From an uncultured Tateyamaria sp. (GTDB lineage Bacteria > Pseudomonadota > Alphaproteobacteria > Rhodobacterales > Rhodobacteraceae): 64,000 nucleotides of DNA. Location of the stretch: assembly GCF_947503385.1 (NCBI RefSeq), contig NZ_CANNDO010000008.1, positions 62,001 through 126,000 on the forward strand. The letters are read 5' to 3'. Below the pieces are notes generated by a model that worked only from the letters and a program-made list of their open reading frames with translations, made no database searches and was not told where the DNA came from. Below are positions 42,612 to 50,161 of this stretch, one piece after another. Position 1 is the stretch's first letter. Every line of letters begins with the position of its first letter. A program made the translations under genes and the position numbers.

Positions 42612-43318
42612 GCGACACGGCAGAGGTCACATTCCCACCCCTGATGTGGGGTGAGGCGGCACCGGACAACGCCTTGGATCACGCCGTGATGCGCGCGACG
42701 CTGGGTTGTGACGCCGGGTTGATCTCTTACAAATTGGGTGCAGCAGAGATGGAGGCCGCGCTGGTCTTTGCCCCCGAAGTGCCCTTGCGGGACGCCATGG
42801 CGATGCTGCCGCTCTGCGGTGTGGGGTTTCAGAACGCGCTCGGCGCATTGGCCCCGCCCGAAGTGGCCGTGCATCTCGATTGGTGGGGCGGCATCCGGGT
42901 GAATGGCGCGCGCTGTGGCGGGTTCCGGGTGGTGGCGTCGGACACGGACCCCGAGGCTGTGCCCGATTGGCTGGTTGTGGGTTTCACCCTGCCCCTGATG
43001 CCCCCGTCCGAGGATATGGGCCTGACCCCGGACCGAACCGCGCTTTTTGCCGAAGGCTGTGCCGATGTTGCACCGCCGACCCTGCTCGAAGCATGGGCGC
43101 GGCATACGCTCAACTGGCTGAACCGCTGGGAAGACGACGGCAACGCGCCGCTGCATTCCGAATGGCGCGGCTTGGCCCATGGGATTGGGGAACGTGCGAC
43201 GCATCAGTCTCTAACCGGGACATTTTTGGGCATAGATGAGGGGTTTGGTATGCTGCTGCGCGATGAGGACACGACACATCTGATCCCGCTGACATCCCTG
43301 CTGGAGGCACAGACATGA
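42608..43318 (+). CDS. Biotin/lipoate ligase-like family protein
   Basis: Protein of 236 residues of the biotin/lipoate protein ligase-like superfamily (DUF4444-type C-terminus). It has the TFPPLMWGEAAPDNALDHAV N-terminal segment and GALAPPEVAVHLDWWGGIRV, which matches the ligase core where biotin ligases carry a KWPND-like motif. That lysine motif is absent, so classical ligase activity is doubtful. The ATG overlaps the Mrp stop. An FDH-related role is inferred. Confidence 0.82.
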   Translation: MSDTAEVTFPPLMWGEAAPDNALDHAVMRATLGCDAGLISYKLGAAEMEAALVFAPEVPLRDAMAMLPLCGVGFQNALGALAPPEVAVHLDWWGGIRVNGARCGGFRVVASDTDPEAVPDWLVVGFTLPLMPPSEDMGLTPDRTALFAEGCADVAPPTLLEAWARHTLNWLNRWEDDGNAPLHSEWRGLAHGIGERATHQSLTGTFLGIDEGFGMLLRDEDTTHLIPLTSLLEAQT

Positions 43319-43806
43319 AGCTCGCCCGCGCAATCCATTTTGACGAAAGCGACATGAACGTCTTTGCCTCACCCGCCCGCACGGGCGAATGGTGCATCTC
43401 GGGCGGGTTCGAATTTTCGAACTGGGGCGAAGGCGATCTGACCGGCAAAGCGCGTCAGGCCTTTGCCAATGGATGGTTTGGGCTGGAGACCGGTGGCCGC
43501 GTGACCTTTGTCGCCGTGACGCAACTGGAAGCGGCCGAACTGGAGACACTGACCGCCCTATTGGCGCAGCATTTCGTGACCTACTACGGCGCGCCCTCTG
43601 TCGAGGCTGCGCGGCCTGTGGCAGCCGAAGAACTCGCGCAGATGATCGAGATGTGCGAAGACCACGACCCCAACACCTTGCTGACGGTTGCGCGTGAGTT
43701 AACGGAGGCAGGGGTGCGGGAGGCGTATCGGTCGATCCAGCCGCAGGATGCGGGGTTGGATCAGTTTGCAGTCCACGGCGATATGGACCACGGCCACGAT
43801 CATTGA
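43315..43806 (+). CDS. DUF6505 family protein
   Basis: Protein of 163 residues (MKLARAIHFDESDMNVFASP). It ends in a histidine- and aspartate-rich tail (DMDHGHDH), suggesting metal binding. It overlaps the ligase-like gene by 4 bp and closes the four-gene operon. I cannot assign a function. Confidence 0.8.
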   Translation: MKLARAIHFDESDMNVFASPARTGEWCISGGFEFSNWGEGDLTGKARQAFANGWFGLETGGRVTFVAVTQLEAAELETLTALLAQHFVTYYGAPSVEAARPVAAEELAQMIEMCEDHDPNTLLTVARELTEAGVREAYRSIQPQDAGLDQFAVHGDMDHGHDH

Positions 43807-43836
43807 TGTCGCATTGGCTGCGCCAATCCGACGTCT

Positions 43837-43857
43837 GCGAGGGGCGCTGCCCCTCGC
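43837..43857. terminator. Intergenic hairpin repeat/terminator
   Basis: Perfect 9-bp arms GCGAGGGGC and GCCCCTCGC around GCT. The sequence after it (CTCCCCGGAGTATTTTC) resembles intergenic repeats often seen in Rhodobacterales. It lies between the convergent DUF6505 and tupA genes and may end transcription from either side. Confidence 0.65.
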
Positions 43858-43908
43858 GCTCCCCGGAGTATTTTCAAAGAGAAGAAGCCAAAAAGGGCTG
43901 ATTAGAGC

Positions 43909-44712
43909 CTATCTTGCATTGAAGACGAACAGCGTTTCGCTATCAATCGTGTAGCTGTCGATCAGAGATTTCGCGCGCTCGGATGTGAGCCAGGTTTCGA
44001 GTTTGGCGGTCAGGTCCGATTTGACATGCGAGTGCAGCGCCGGGTTCACAGGCAGGTAGGCGTATTGGTTGAACAGCACGGGATCGCCAGCAAACAGCAG
44101 GGCCAGATCGCCCTTGTTGCCGAAGTTCAGCCAGCTGGCGCGGTCCGACAGGACATAGGCGTTGAGACCGGACGCCGTGTTGAGCGCCGCGCCCATGCCC
44201 GCACCCACCGCGCGATACCAGTCGCCCGACGGATCAATACCATCACCGGCGGCCTCCCATAGCTCCAGTTCCTTTTTGTGCGTACCGCTGTTGTCACCGC
44301 GGCTGACGAACAGCGCTTGCTGTCGTTTGATCCGCTGAAAGGCGTCAAGGACAGTCTCGGCACCCGACACCTGCGCGGGATCCGCAGACGGGCCAATCAC
44401 GACAAAATCATTATACATAATCTCGCGCCGGTGGGTGCCGTAGCCATCTGCCACAAACGCCTCCTCCGCCGCGCGGGAATGGACGAGGATCGCGTCGACA
44501 TCCCCCGCCTGCCCCAATTTGAGCGCCTGACCCGTGCCGACGACCAGCAATTGCACCTCCAGATCCAGATCATGTGCGATTTCCGGCAGCAGCACATCCG
44601 CAAGGCCCGAATTGTGGAAGGATGTGGTGACAGCCATGCGCATCTGATCGGCAGCCTGCGCCAGTCCGGCTGTCATCAGGGTCACAAAGGCCAGTATCAG
44701 TGTCTGTTTCAT
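43909..44712 (-). CDS. tupA: Tungstate ABC transporter substrate-binding protein TupA
   Basis: Exported protein of 267 residues (signal peptide ending at LAQAAD). It has the TupA-type oxyanion-binding pattern: MAVTTSFHNSGLADVLLPEI, VGTGQALKLGQAGDVDAILV, and SRGDNSGTHKKELELWEAAG. TupA binds tungstate with very high selectivity. It is last in the tupB-tupC-tupA operon. The link to formate dehydrogenase suggests tungsten supply for that enzyme. Confidence 0.9.
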   Translation of the reverse strand: MKQTLILAFVTLMTAGLAQAADQMRMAVTTSFHNSGLADVLLPEIAHDLDLEVQLLVVGTGQALKLGQAGDVDAILVHSRAAEEAFVADGYGTHRREIMYNDFVVIGPSADPAQVSGAETVLDAFQRIKRQQALFVSRGDNSGTHKKELELWEAAGDGIDPSGDWYRAVGAGMGAALNTASGLNAYVLSDRASWLNFGNKGDLALLFAGDPVLFNQYAYLPVNPALHSHVKSDLTAKLETWLTSERAKSLIDSYTIDSETLFVFNAR

Positions 44713-45425
44713 TCCACGATATCTCCGTTCAGAAAGGCGCGGGCCTGCGGTGTTTTGGGCCCGTCGAAAAACGCGGCGGCGGGCCCGGTTTCCTGCACCG
44801 TGCCACCCAGAATGAAAACAACCTCATCCGCGATACGCCGCGCTTGACCCATGTCATGGGTCGACAGGATCAGGCGCGTGCCGTCCGCCTTGGCCCGGAG
44901 CAGGATCGCTTCGATTTCGCGCATGGCACGCCCGTCAAGCGACGCAGTGGGTTCGTCTAGAAACACCAGCGCAGGTTCGGTGATCAGGGCGCGTGCGATG
45001 GCCAGTTTCTGTTGCTCACCGCCCGACAGGACCATGGCACGGCGGGTCAGGTGCGGGCCCAGCCCCACCCGTTCCGCCCAGTCGCGCGCGGCCACCTGCG
45101 CCACCTTGCGCGAGGTGCCGCGCAGGCGCAGCGGGTAGGTCAGGTTTTCCTCGACCGTGCGGCGCAGGACCACGGGCCGCTGAAAGACAAAGGCCTGATG
45201 ATGGCGCGCCACATCCGTGTCGCAGGCCCATGTCACGGACCCGCCTGTCAGCCGAGCGGTGCCGTGCATCAGCCGCAAGAGCGTTGTCTTGCCAGACCCG
45301 TTGGGGCCCATCACAACGCACAGCCCCTGCCCGTCCAGCGACAGATCAACGGGGCCAACCAGACGTTTGCCACGGCGCGATGTCTCAGCGCCTTTGAGGG
45401 TCAGCGGGAACAATTCGGTCACCAT
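44709..45425 (-). CDS. tupC: Tungstate ABC transporter ATP-binding protein TupC
   Basis: ATPase of 238 residues with Walker A GPNGSGKTTLL, signature LSGGEQQKLAIARAL and Walker B LVFLDEPTASLD. It overlaps the permease by 7 bp and tupA by 4 bp, so the three genes form one transporter. Confidence 0.9.
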   Translation of the reverse strand: MVTELFPLTLKGAETSRRGKRLVGPVDLSLDGQGLCVVMGPNGSGKTTLLRLMHGTARLTGGSVTWACDTDVARHHQAFVFQRPVVLRRTVEENLTYPLRLRGTSRKVAQVAARDWAERVGLGPHLTRRAMVLSGGEQQKLAIARALITEPALVFLDEPTASLDGRAMREIEAILLRAKADGTRLILSTHDMGQARRIADEVVFILGGTVQETGPAAAFFDGPKTPQARAFLNGDIVE

Positions 45426-46138
45426 CGGCTGTCCCGCTCGGTCTGGCCGATCCAGTGGATCATCAGGTTCACCCCAAGGGCCAGCGCAATCAGGATAAAT
45501 CCAAGCGCCAGCGCCAGCGCGAACTGCCCCTTGCCGGTCTCCAGTGCGATGGCCGTGGTCAGCACGCGGGTCGCGTTGTCGATATTGCCGCCGACGATCA
45601 TGATGGCACCAACCTCACCGATGCCACGGCCAAAGCCCGCCAGCGCGGCTGTCAGCAACGCCCGCCGCGCGTCCCACAGCAGGGTGCGCATCTTTTGCAT
45701 CTGCGTGACGTTCATCGAAATCAGCAGGTCGTGGTATTCCGCCCACAACTCGCGCAGGGACTGATGCGCAATGGAGGCGATGAGGGGCACAATTATGATG
45801 ACCTGCGCGATGATCATGGCCGTGGGCGTGAACAGCAGGCCAAGCGCGCCCAGAGGGCCGGACCGCGACAGAAAGATGTAGACGATCAGGCCCACGACCA
45901 CTGGCGGCAGGCCCATTAGCGCGTTCAGCATTGCAATTGTGGCGCGTCGCCAGCGGAACCGGCGCACAGCCAGCATCGCGGCGAGGGGCAGGGCGATCAG
46001 GCAGGCAATGACCAATGCGGAGAGGGTCACGCGGAGCGAGCGCAGCGCAATCTCCGCCAGCGCGGCGTCAAACGTGACGACCAGCCAAAAGGCGTGGCGC
46101 AGACCCTCCCACAGATCGACGATGGCCGATCCTCCCAT
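45419..46138 (-). CDS. tupB: Tungstate ABC transporter permease TupB
   Basis: Membrane protein of 239 residues with about five helices and the permease loop ALLTAALAGFGRGIGEVGAI, the EAA-type coupling region of oxyanion permeases. It is first in the operon, with a roughly 180-bp upstream region that also contains the paired palindromes next to parB. Confidence 0.88.
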   Translation of the reverse strand: MGGSAIVDLWEGLRHAFWLVVTFDAALAEIALRSLRVTLSALVIACLIALPLAAMLAVRRFRWRRATIAMLNALMGLPPVVVGLIVYIFLSRSGPLGALGLLFTPTAMIIAQVIIIVPLIASIAHQSLRELWAEYHDLLISMNVTQMQKMRTLLWDARRALLTAALAGFGRGIGEVGAIMIVGGNIDNATRVLTTAIALETGKGQFALALALGFILIALALGVNLMIHWIGQTERDSRW

Positions 46139-46265
46139 TGCTTGTTTTGCCTGAAATTGGACGGTTTTGCGGGGGGATACCAGCCCTGTTCTGTGGCGGT
46201 GTCAGTCTGTCTTGGTCCGTATGCGTTGTGGGGTGGACCGGGGTCAGATTGTCCGCCCAGCCTTG

Positions 46266-46318
46266 AATTGCCCACGGGCAATTTCCGCATCAGCCACAGG
46301 AATTGCCCATGGGCAATT
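46266..46318. repeat. Paired 18-bp palindromes, candidate parS centromere
   Basis: Two copies of AATTGCCCAyGGGCAATT lie at 46266-46283 and 46301-46318, 35 bp apart start to start. The second, AATTGCCCATGGGCAATT, is a perfect palindrome; the first differs only at the centre (AC). They sit 9 bp past the parB stop codon, where partition sites of low-copy alphaproteobacterial plasmids often occur. No copies elsewhere in the window were noticed. Confidence 0.7.
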
Positions 46319-46326
46319 TCTTGGGT

Positions 46327-47316
46327 TCATCCGTCGAAGGTCGCCTTGAGGTAGGCGGCGAACGCCCCTTCGAGCTGGGTCCGGGACATGTCCTTGTCAA
46401 ACTCCATGCGCATCTTGCGGCCCTTCTGGACCACTGCGACACCTTTGTCATGCGGGGTGCGGCGATAGATGCGCCCTTCGGTTTCGGCTTTGGGTTGCAG
46501 CGGTTTGCCCGCCCGTGACAACCGCCGCATGACGGTTGCGGCATCCACAAAGGACCCGCGCCCGCTGCGGGCCTGTGCCTGTGTGCGGCCTATGGCATTT
46601 GCTTCGTCCAATACAGCGCGCGCGGTCTCTGGCTGCGCCAAAAGCGGCTTTAGCTCGCGCGCGTTGCGTTCGCGAATCTCGCGGATGTTGGGAAAGGCAT
46701 CAACGATGGCTTGGGGCAGCTTGGCCAGTTGCAAATAGCGCGACAGCCATGGCTGGCTGACCTCGAGCCGTTCGGCCATCGCCTTTTGCTTGCCGCCATA
46801 GTAGCGCGCAACCGCATCAGCATAGTCCAGCGCCCGTTCATAATCCGAGATATCTTCGCGGTCGCGGTTTTCGATATCGGCGAGGCGGAACGCCTCTTCG
46901 TCGCTCAGTTGGCGGGCCTCAATCAGATATTTGAACTGCGTGTAATTGTTGGCGCGCAGCCATGACACGGCGAAATGGCGGCGCGCACCGCAGATCACTT
47001 CGAAGTCGTAATCGGGGTCGTCCACGGGGCGCACAATGGCCGGGAATTCCTGTTGGCCTTGGCTGCGGATACCGTCGATCAGGTCGCGGCAATTGTCTTC
47101 GGTCAGCAGGGCGTAATCGCGGTTGTGCCGGTCCCACATGCGGCAACGGGCGGGATCGACCCACCGCAGGGTCTTTTCCTCAACCTCTCCGGCCAGCCTG
47201 TCGCTGATTGCCGTCGACCGCTTCAGGAACCGCGCGCCGGCGCGGTCGCTGGCATCCGGCGCGCTGTCCAGATCGCTGAGCACATCGTCAAAGATCGCAT
47301 CGTGTTTGCGGGTCAT
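46327..47316 (-). CDS. parB: ParB-family plasmid partition protein
   Basis: Protein of 329 residues: an N-terminal ParA-interaction region (MTRKHDAIFDDVLSDLDSAP), a ParB/Srx NTPase-type domain (ICGARRHFAVSWLRANN, the GxRR motif region) and a helix-turn-helix (QKAMAERLEVSQPWLSRYLQ). The ATG at 47316 overlaps the ParA stop. It should bind the nearby palindromes and spread on DNA to seed the partition complex. Confidence 0.93.
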   Translation of the reverse strand: MTRKHDAIFDDVLSDLDSAPDASDRAGARFLKRSTAISDRLAGEVEEKTLRWVDPARCRMWDRHNRDYALLTEDNCRDLIDGIRSQGQQEFPAIVRPVDDPDYDFEVICGARRHFAVSWLRANNYTQFKYLIEARQLSDEEAFRLADIENRDREDISDYERALDYADAVARYYGGKQKAMAERLEVSQPWLSRYLQLAKLPQAIVDAFPNIREIRERNARELKPLLAQPETARAVLDEANAIGRTQAQARSGRGSFVDAATVMRRLSRAGKPLQPKAETEGRIYRRTPHDKGVAVVQKGRKMRMEFDKDMSRTQLEGAFAAYLKATFDG

Positions 47317-48515
47317 AGCAGTCCCTCCTTGCGCAGGCCCGCATGGTGGCTGGGCCATGTTTTGCGGATCAGCACCTCGATCTCGCGGCACACGGCATCG
47401 AGATAGGCGCGGCAGCGCTTGTGGGTTTCGGTCCGGGTGGCGGGGCCGGTGAGTTCGTAGACCGTGCTGAGGTTCGCCGCGGCATTGTCGATTTCGGCGC
47501 TGTCCTTGAGCACCGCTTGCAACATGTCGAGGGGGAACACCGCGTCCATCATCCGTTTGATCGCCATATGCGCTGATTTCGAGTCGTTCATTTTGGTTGC
47601 GAGGATCTTAACGAAAGCATAATCGCGCGTACCCCCGTGGCGGGCGAGTTCGTTGAGCGTGGCACCCAACATCTTGAGAAAGTGCGCGGTAGAGCCGAAA
47701 TCAATGTTGTTGGGCGGGGCAGGGATCACCAGCGCGTCGGCGGCACGCAACACAGACAGGGACAACATGCCCAAGGCCGGGGGCGGGTCGAGCAGGATGA
47801 CGTCAAAGCGGTCCTTTATGGTCTCCAGCCCGTTGCGCAGCCGGTCCAGCACAAACACCTGCTCGCGGGCCATGCGGGCGGCGAATTCATATTCCGCATC
47901 ATAGAGACCCAGATTGGCGGGGATGAGCGCGATATTCGGCCAGTAGGTGGCGCGCAGGGCATAGCTGAGGTCTTGCGGCCCGCCATGGCGAAAAAAGGGG
48001 TAAAGCGTGTCCTCCTCCTCATCGACATCCACATCCGGGTTGAGGCCAAAAACAGAGGTCGTGCTGGCCTGACTGTCGCAATCCACGACGCAGACGCGGT
48101 AGCCGCGCAGGGCGAGGTGTTGAGCAAAATGGCAGACCATCGTGGATTTGCCGACGCCGCCTTTGAAGTTCTGGATCGCCAGCACCATTGCCGGGTCGCT
48201 GTCGGCGCGGTGGGGCAGGGTGCCGAACACCTGCCGCATCCGGTTGACGTCCGACAGGGAATAGCCAGTGCGACGGCCCGTGTTAGGGTCTTTTTCCGGC
48301 ATGGGCAGGCGGCCATCGGCCTCGGCATCGCGGATCAGCTTGTCACTGCGCCCGACCATGTCTGCGGCGCGTTTCACGTTGAACCGCAGGTCCAGCATTT
48401 TCTGTGCGCCGGGCGCATAAAGCCGGTCGCGCAGACGGTCGATTACAGTCGAGGCGCGTGTGGCCAGCTTGTCCAACTCCTCAAGGGAGACGGGGGGTAG
48501 GGCGGACTGCTCCAT
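47313..48515 (-). CDS. parA: ParA-family plasmid partition ATPase
   Basis: Protein of 400 residues: an N-terminal region with a MerR-like helix-turn-helix (RAADMVGRSDKLIRDAEADG, then RTGYSLSDVNRMRQVFG) and a ParA ATPase domain with the deviant Walker A FKGGVGKSTMV and Walker A' VVDCDSQAS, plus Walker B ILLDPPPALG. The N-terminal domain suggests it also autoregulates parAB. It is transcribed divergently from the initiator gene, with the iteron region between them. Confidence 0.94.
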   Translation of the reverse strand: MEQSALPPVSLEELDKLATRASTVIDRLRDRLYAPGAQKMLDLRFNVKRAADMVGRSDKLIRDAEADGRLPMPEKDPNTGRRTGYSLSDVNRMRQVFGTLPHRADSDPAMVLAIQNFKGGVGKSTMVCHFAQHLALRGYRVCVVDCDSQASTTSVFGLNPDVDVDEEEDTLYPFFRHGGPQDLSYALRATYWPNIALIPANLGLYDAEYEFAARMAREQVFVLDRLRNGLETIKDRFDVILLDPPPALGMLSLSVLRAADALVIPAPPNNIDFGSTAHFLKMLGATLNELARHGGTRDYAFVKILATKMNDSKSAHMAIKRMMDAVFPLDMLQAVLKDSAEIDNAAANLSTVYELTGPATRTETHKRCRAYLDAVCREIEVLIRKTWPSHHAGLRKEGLL

Positions 48516-48848
48516 AGGGACCTCTTGTGGGTGCGTTGGCGCGAATCATGACGGGTGCTGGCCTTTGCCTCAAGTGCAAACTTTTGGACAGAGGCCTGAA
48601 AAAAGCGGAAATTGGCGAAGGGGCTGCGAAAGGATGGAAATCAGACGCGGACCAACCCTTGTGTGGACGTGTAGCCGGTATTCTGGGCAACAGAACCCAT
48701 TATGTACGACTGTGCAGGCAGAGAGCAGCGATATGCAACCGGAACCCCCAAAACATCTAAATACAAATCACCCCTCTATTCAAAATTCTTAGAGTTCAGT
48801 GTTCCCAAAGGCCAAGACATTGAAACCTTTGTATAAAGTCGCTCGAAA

Positions 48849-49105
48849 CCTTACATATAGGGGTTGATCCGCTTACATGCGGGGATGCAAAAACCTACAT
48901 GCGGGGACGGCAAACCTTACGTCTTGGGTGGGGTCTAATCCTTACGTTTTGGGTGACTCCGTGCGGCGACTCAGCCCTTTGATTTTTGGGTGTATTTCGA
49001 ATCGCTTGCGCGGTGCGTTGAGTCCCGGCCTTTGTCTTATCCTTACAAATTGGGTGCCCTCGTTTTCGTGGACGGCTGTGGGCGCGGCTGTTATTCTTAC
49101 GTCAC
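48849..49105. other. Iteron-type replication origin (oriV) candidate
   Basis: The 620 bases between parA and the initiator gene contain no supported gene but carry repeats of the pattern CCTTACrTnnnGGGTG. Copies are at 48849 (CCTTACATATAGGGGTTG), 48871 and 48894 (CTTACATGCGGGG types), 48915 (CCTTACGTCTTGGGTG), 48940 (CCTTACGTTTTGGGTG) and 49041 (CCTTACAAATTGGGTG), with a partial CTTACGTCAC at 49096. All are in the same orientation and lie just upstream of the Rep gene, as iterons of Rep_3-type plasmids do. Confidence 0.78.
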
Positions 49106-49135
49106 ACTGCCCGTCAGAGGTAAGAGAAGAGCAGC

Positions 49136-50152
49136 ATGGCGCAGCGCCCATCGCAAACATACCGGACCATCGACGCGCGGCCAAATGCGCAGAGCCTGGT
49201 CAAACCCGGAGAGTTGGTGGACCTTGTGGAGGTCACGCCGCTGACGCTGGCCGACCGGCGCATTTACAACCAGCTTCTGGAAAATGCGTGGGACGCGATC
49301 GAAAAGCCGGTGACCCACGTGATTGCCAAGGCGGACCTGCGTGGCTCGCACAATTCCAACGACCGCGTGGGGGATTCTGTCGAGCGGTTGATGGGGGCCA
49401 TCGTCAAGGTGAAGGTCACCCATGAGGGTGAAGACGCCATTGAGCGGGTGCAATTGCTGGGCGGCAATATCGAGACGACGCGGCGCGATGGGGTGCTGGA
49501 ATACGAGATCCCGCAGCGGCTGCGCAAGATCATCAAGGACAGCACCGTGTTTGCGCGGCTGCAACGGGAGGTGATGTTCGCGCTGAGTTCGAAATACGCG
49601 CTGACGCTCTATGAAATGATCCAGAAACGCGGGAACCTGCGCTATCGCTCGTCCGAGAAATTTGCGCTGGACGATCTGCGCGGGGTGCTGGGTGTGCCCA
49701 AGGGCAAACTGACCTCGTGGTCGAACCTGAAACTGCGGGCGATTGAGCCTGCGGTGGCGGAGGTGAATATGCTGTCGGATTACGTGGTCGAGGTGTCGCC
49801 GATTAAAACGGGGCGGCGGGTGACCCATATCGAGCTGAAATGGTGGCGCAAGGACGGGGCAGGGACCGCAGAGACGGAGCGCGAATTGTCCTTTTCCAAA
49901 GTTGGGCGCCGCGCGCGTATGGAAGGCACGACCGAAGACCTCAAGCCGCGCCCGGCGTGGCTGGAGGCGGCAGGCCCCGCGCTGCGCACCGAAACTTACG
50001 AGACGGCGCGTCTGCGCCATCCCGGCTATGACATCTACCATGTGGAAAAGGAGTGGCGCGCGTGGGCCGCTGGCAAGGACGCGCCGCGCGATGCCGACCG
50101 CGCCTATCTCGCCTTTTTCCGGAGTTTTGCGGAAAACAACCCGCTGTTGTAG
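49136..50152 (+). CDS. Plasmid replication initiator, Rep_3/RepB-type
   Basis: Protein of 338 residues with the two-winged-helix architecture of Rep_3 initiators. Landmarks are VTPLTLADRRIYNQLLENAW, ALSSKYALTLYEMIQKRGNL (the conserved SxxxxxLYExL segment), and FALDDLRGVLGVPKGKLTSW followed by SNLKLRAIEPAVAEVN. It should bind the upstream iterons to open the origin. Together with parAB it makes a complete low-copy plasmid maintenance module. Confidence 0.9.
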   Translation: MAQRPSQTYRTIDARPNAQSLVKPGELVDLVEVTPLTLADRRIYNQLLENAWDAIEKPVTHVIAKADLRGSHNSNDRVGDSVERLMGAIVKVKVTHEGEDAIERVQLLGGNIETTRRDGVLEYEIPQRLRKIIKDSTVFARLQREVMFALSSKYALTLYEMIQKRGNLRYRSSEKFALDDLRGVLGVPKGKLTSWSNLKLRAIEPAVAEVNMLSDYVVEVSPIKTGRRVTHIELKWWRKDGAGTAETERELSFSKVGRRARMEGTTEDLKPRPAWLEAAGPALRTETYETARLRHPGYDIYHVEKEWRAWAAGKDAPRDADRAYLAFFRSFAENNPLL

Positions 50153-50161
50153 CGTGATGCC

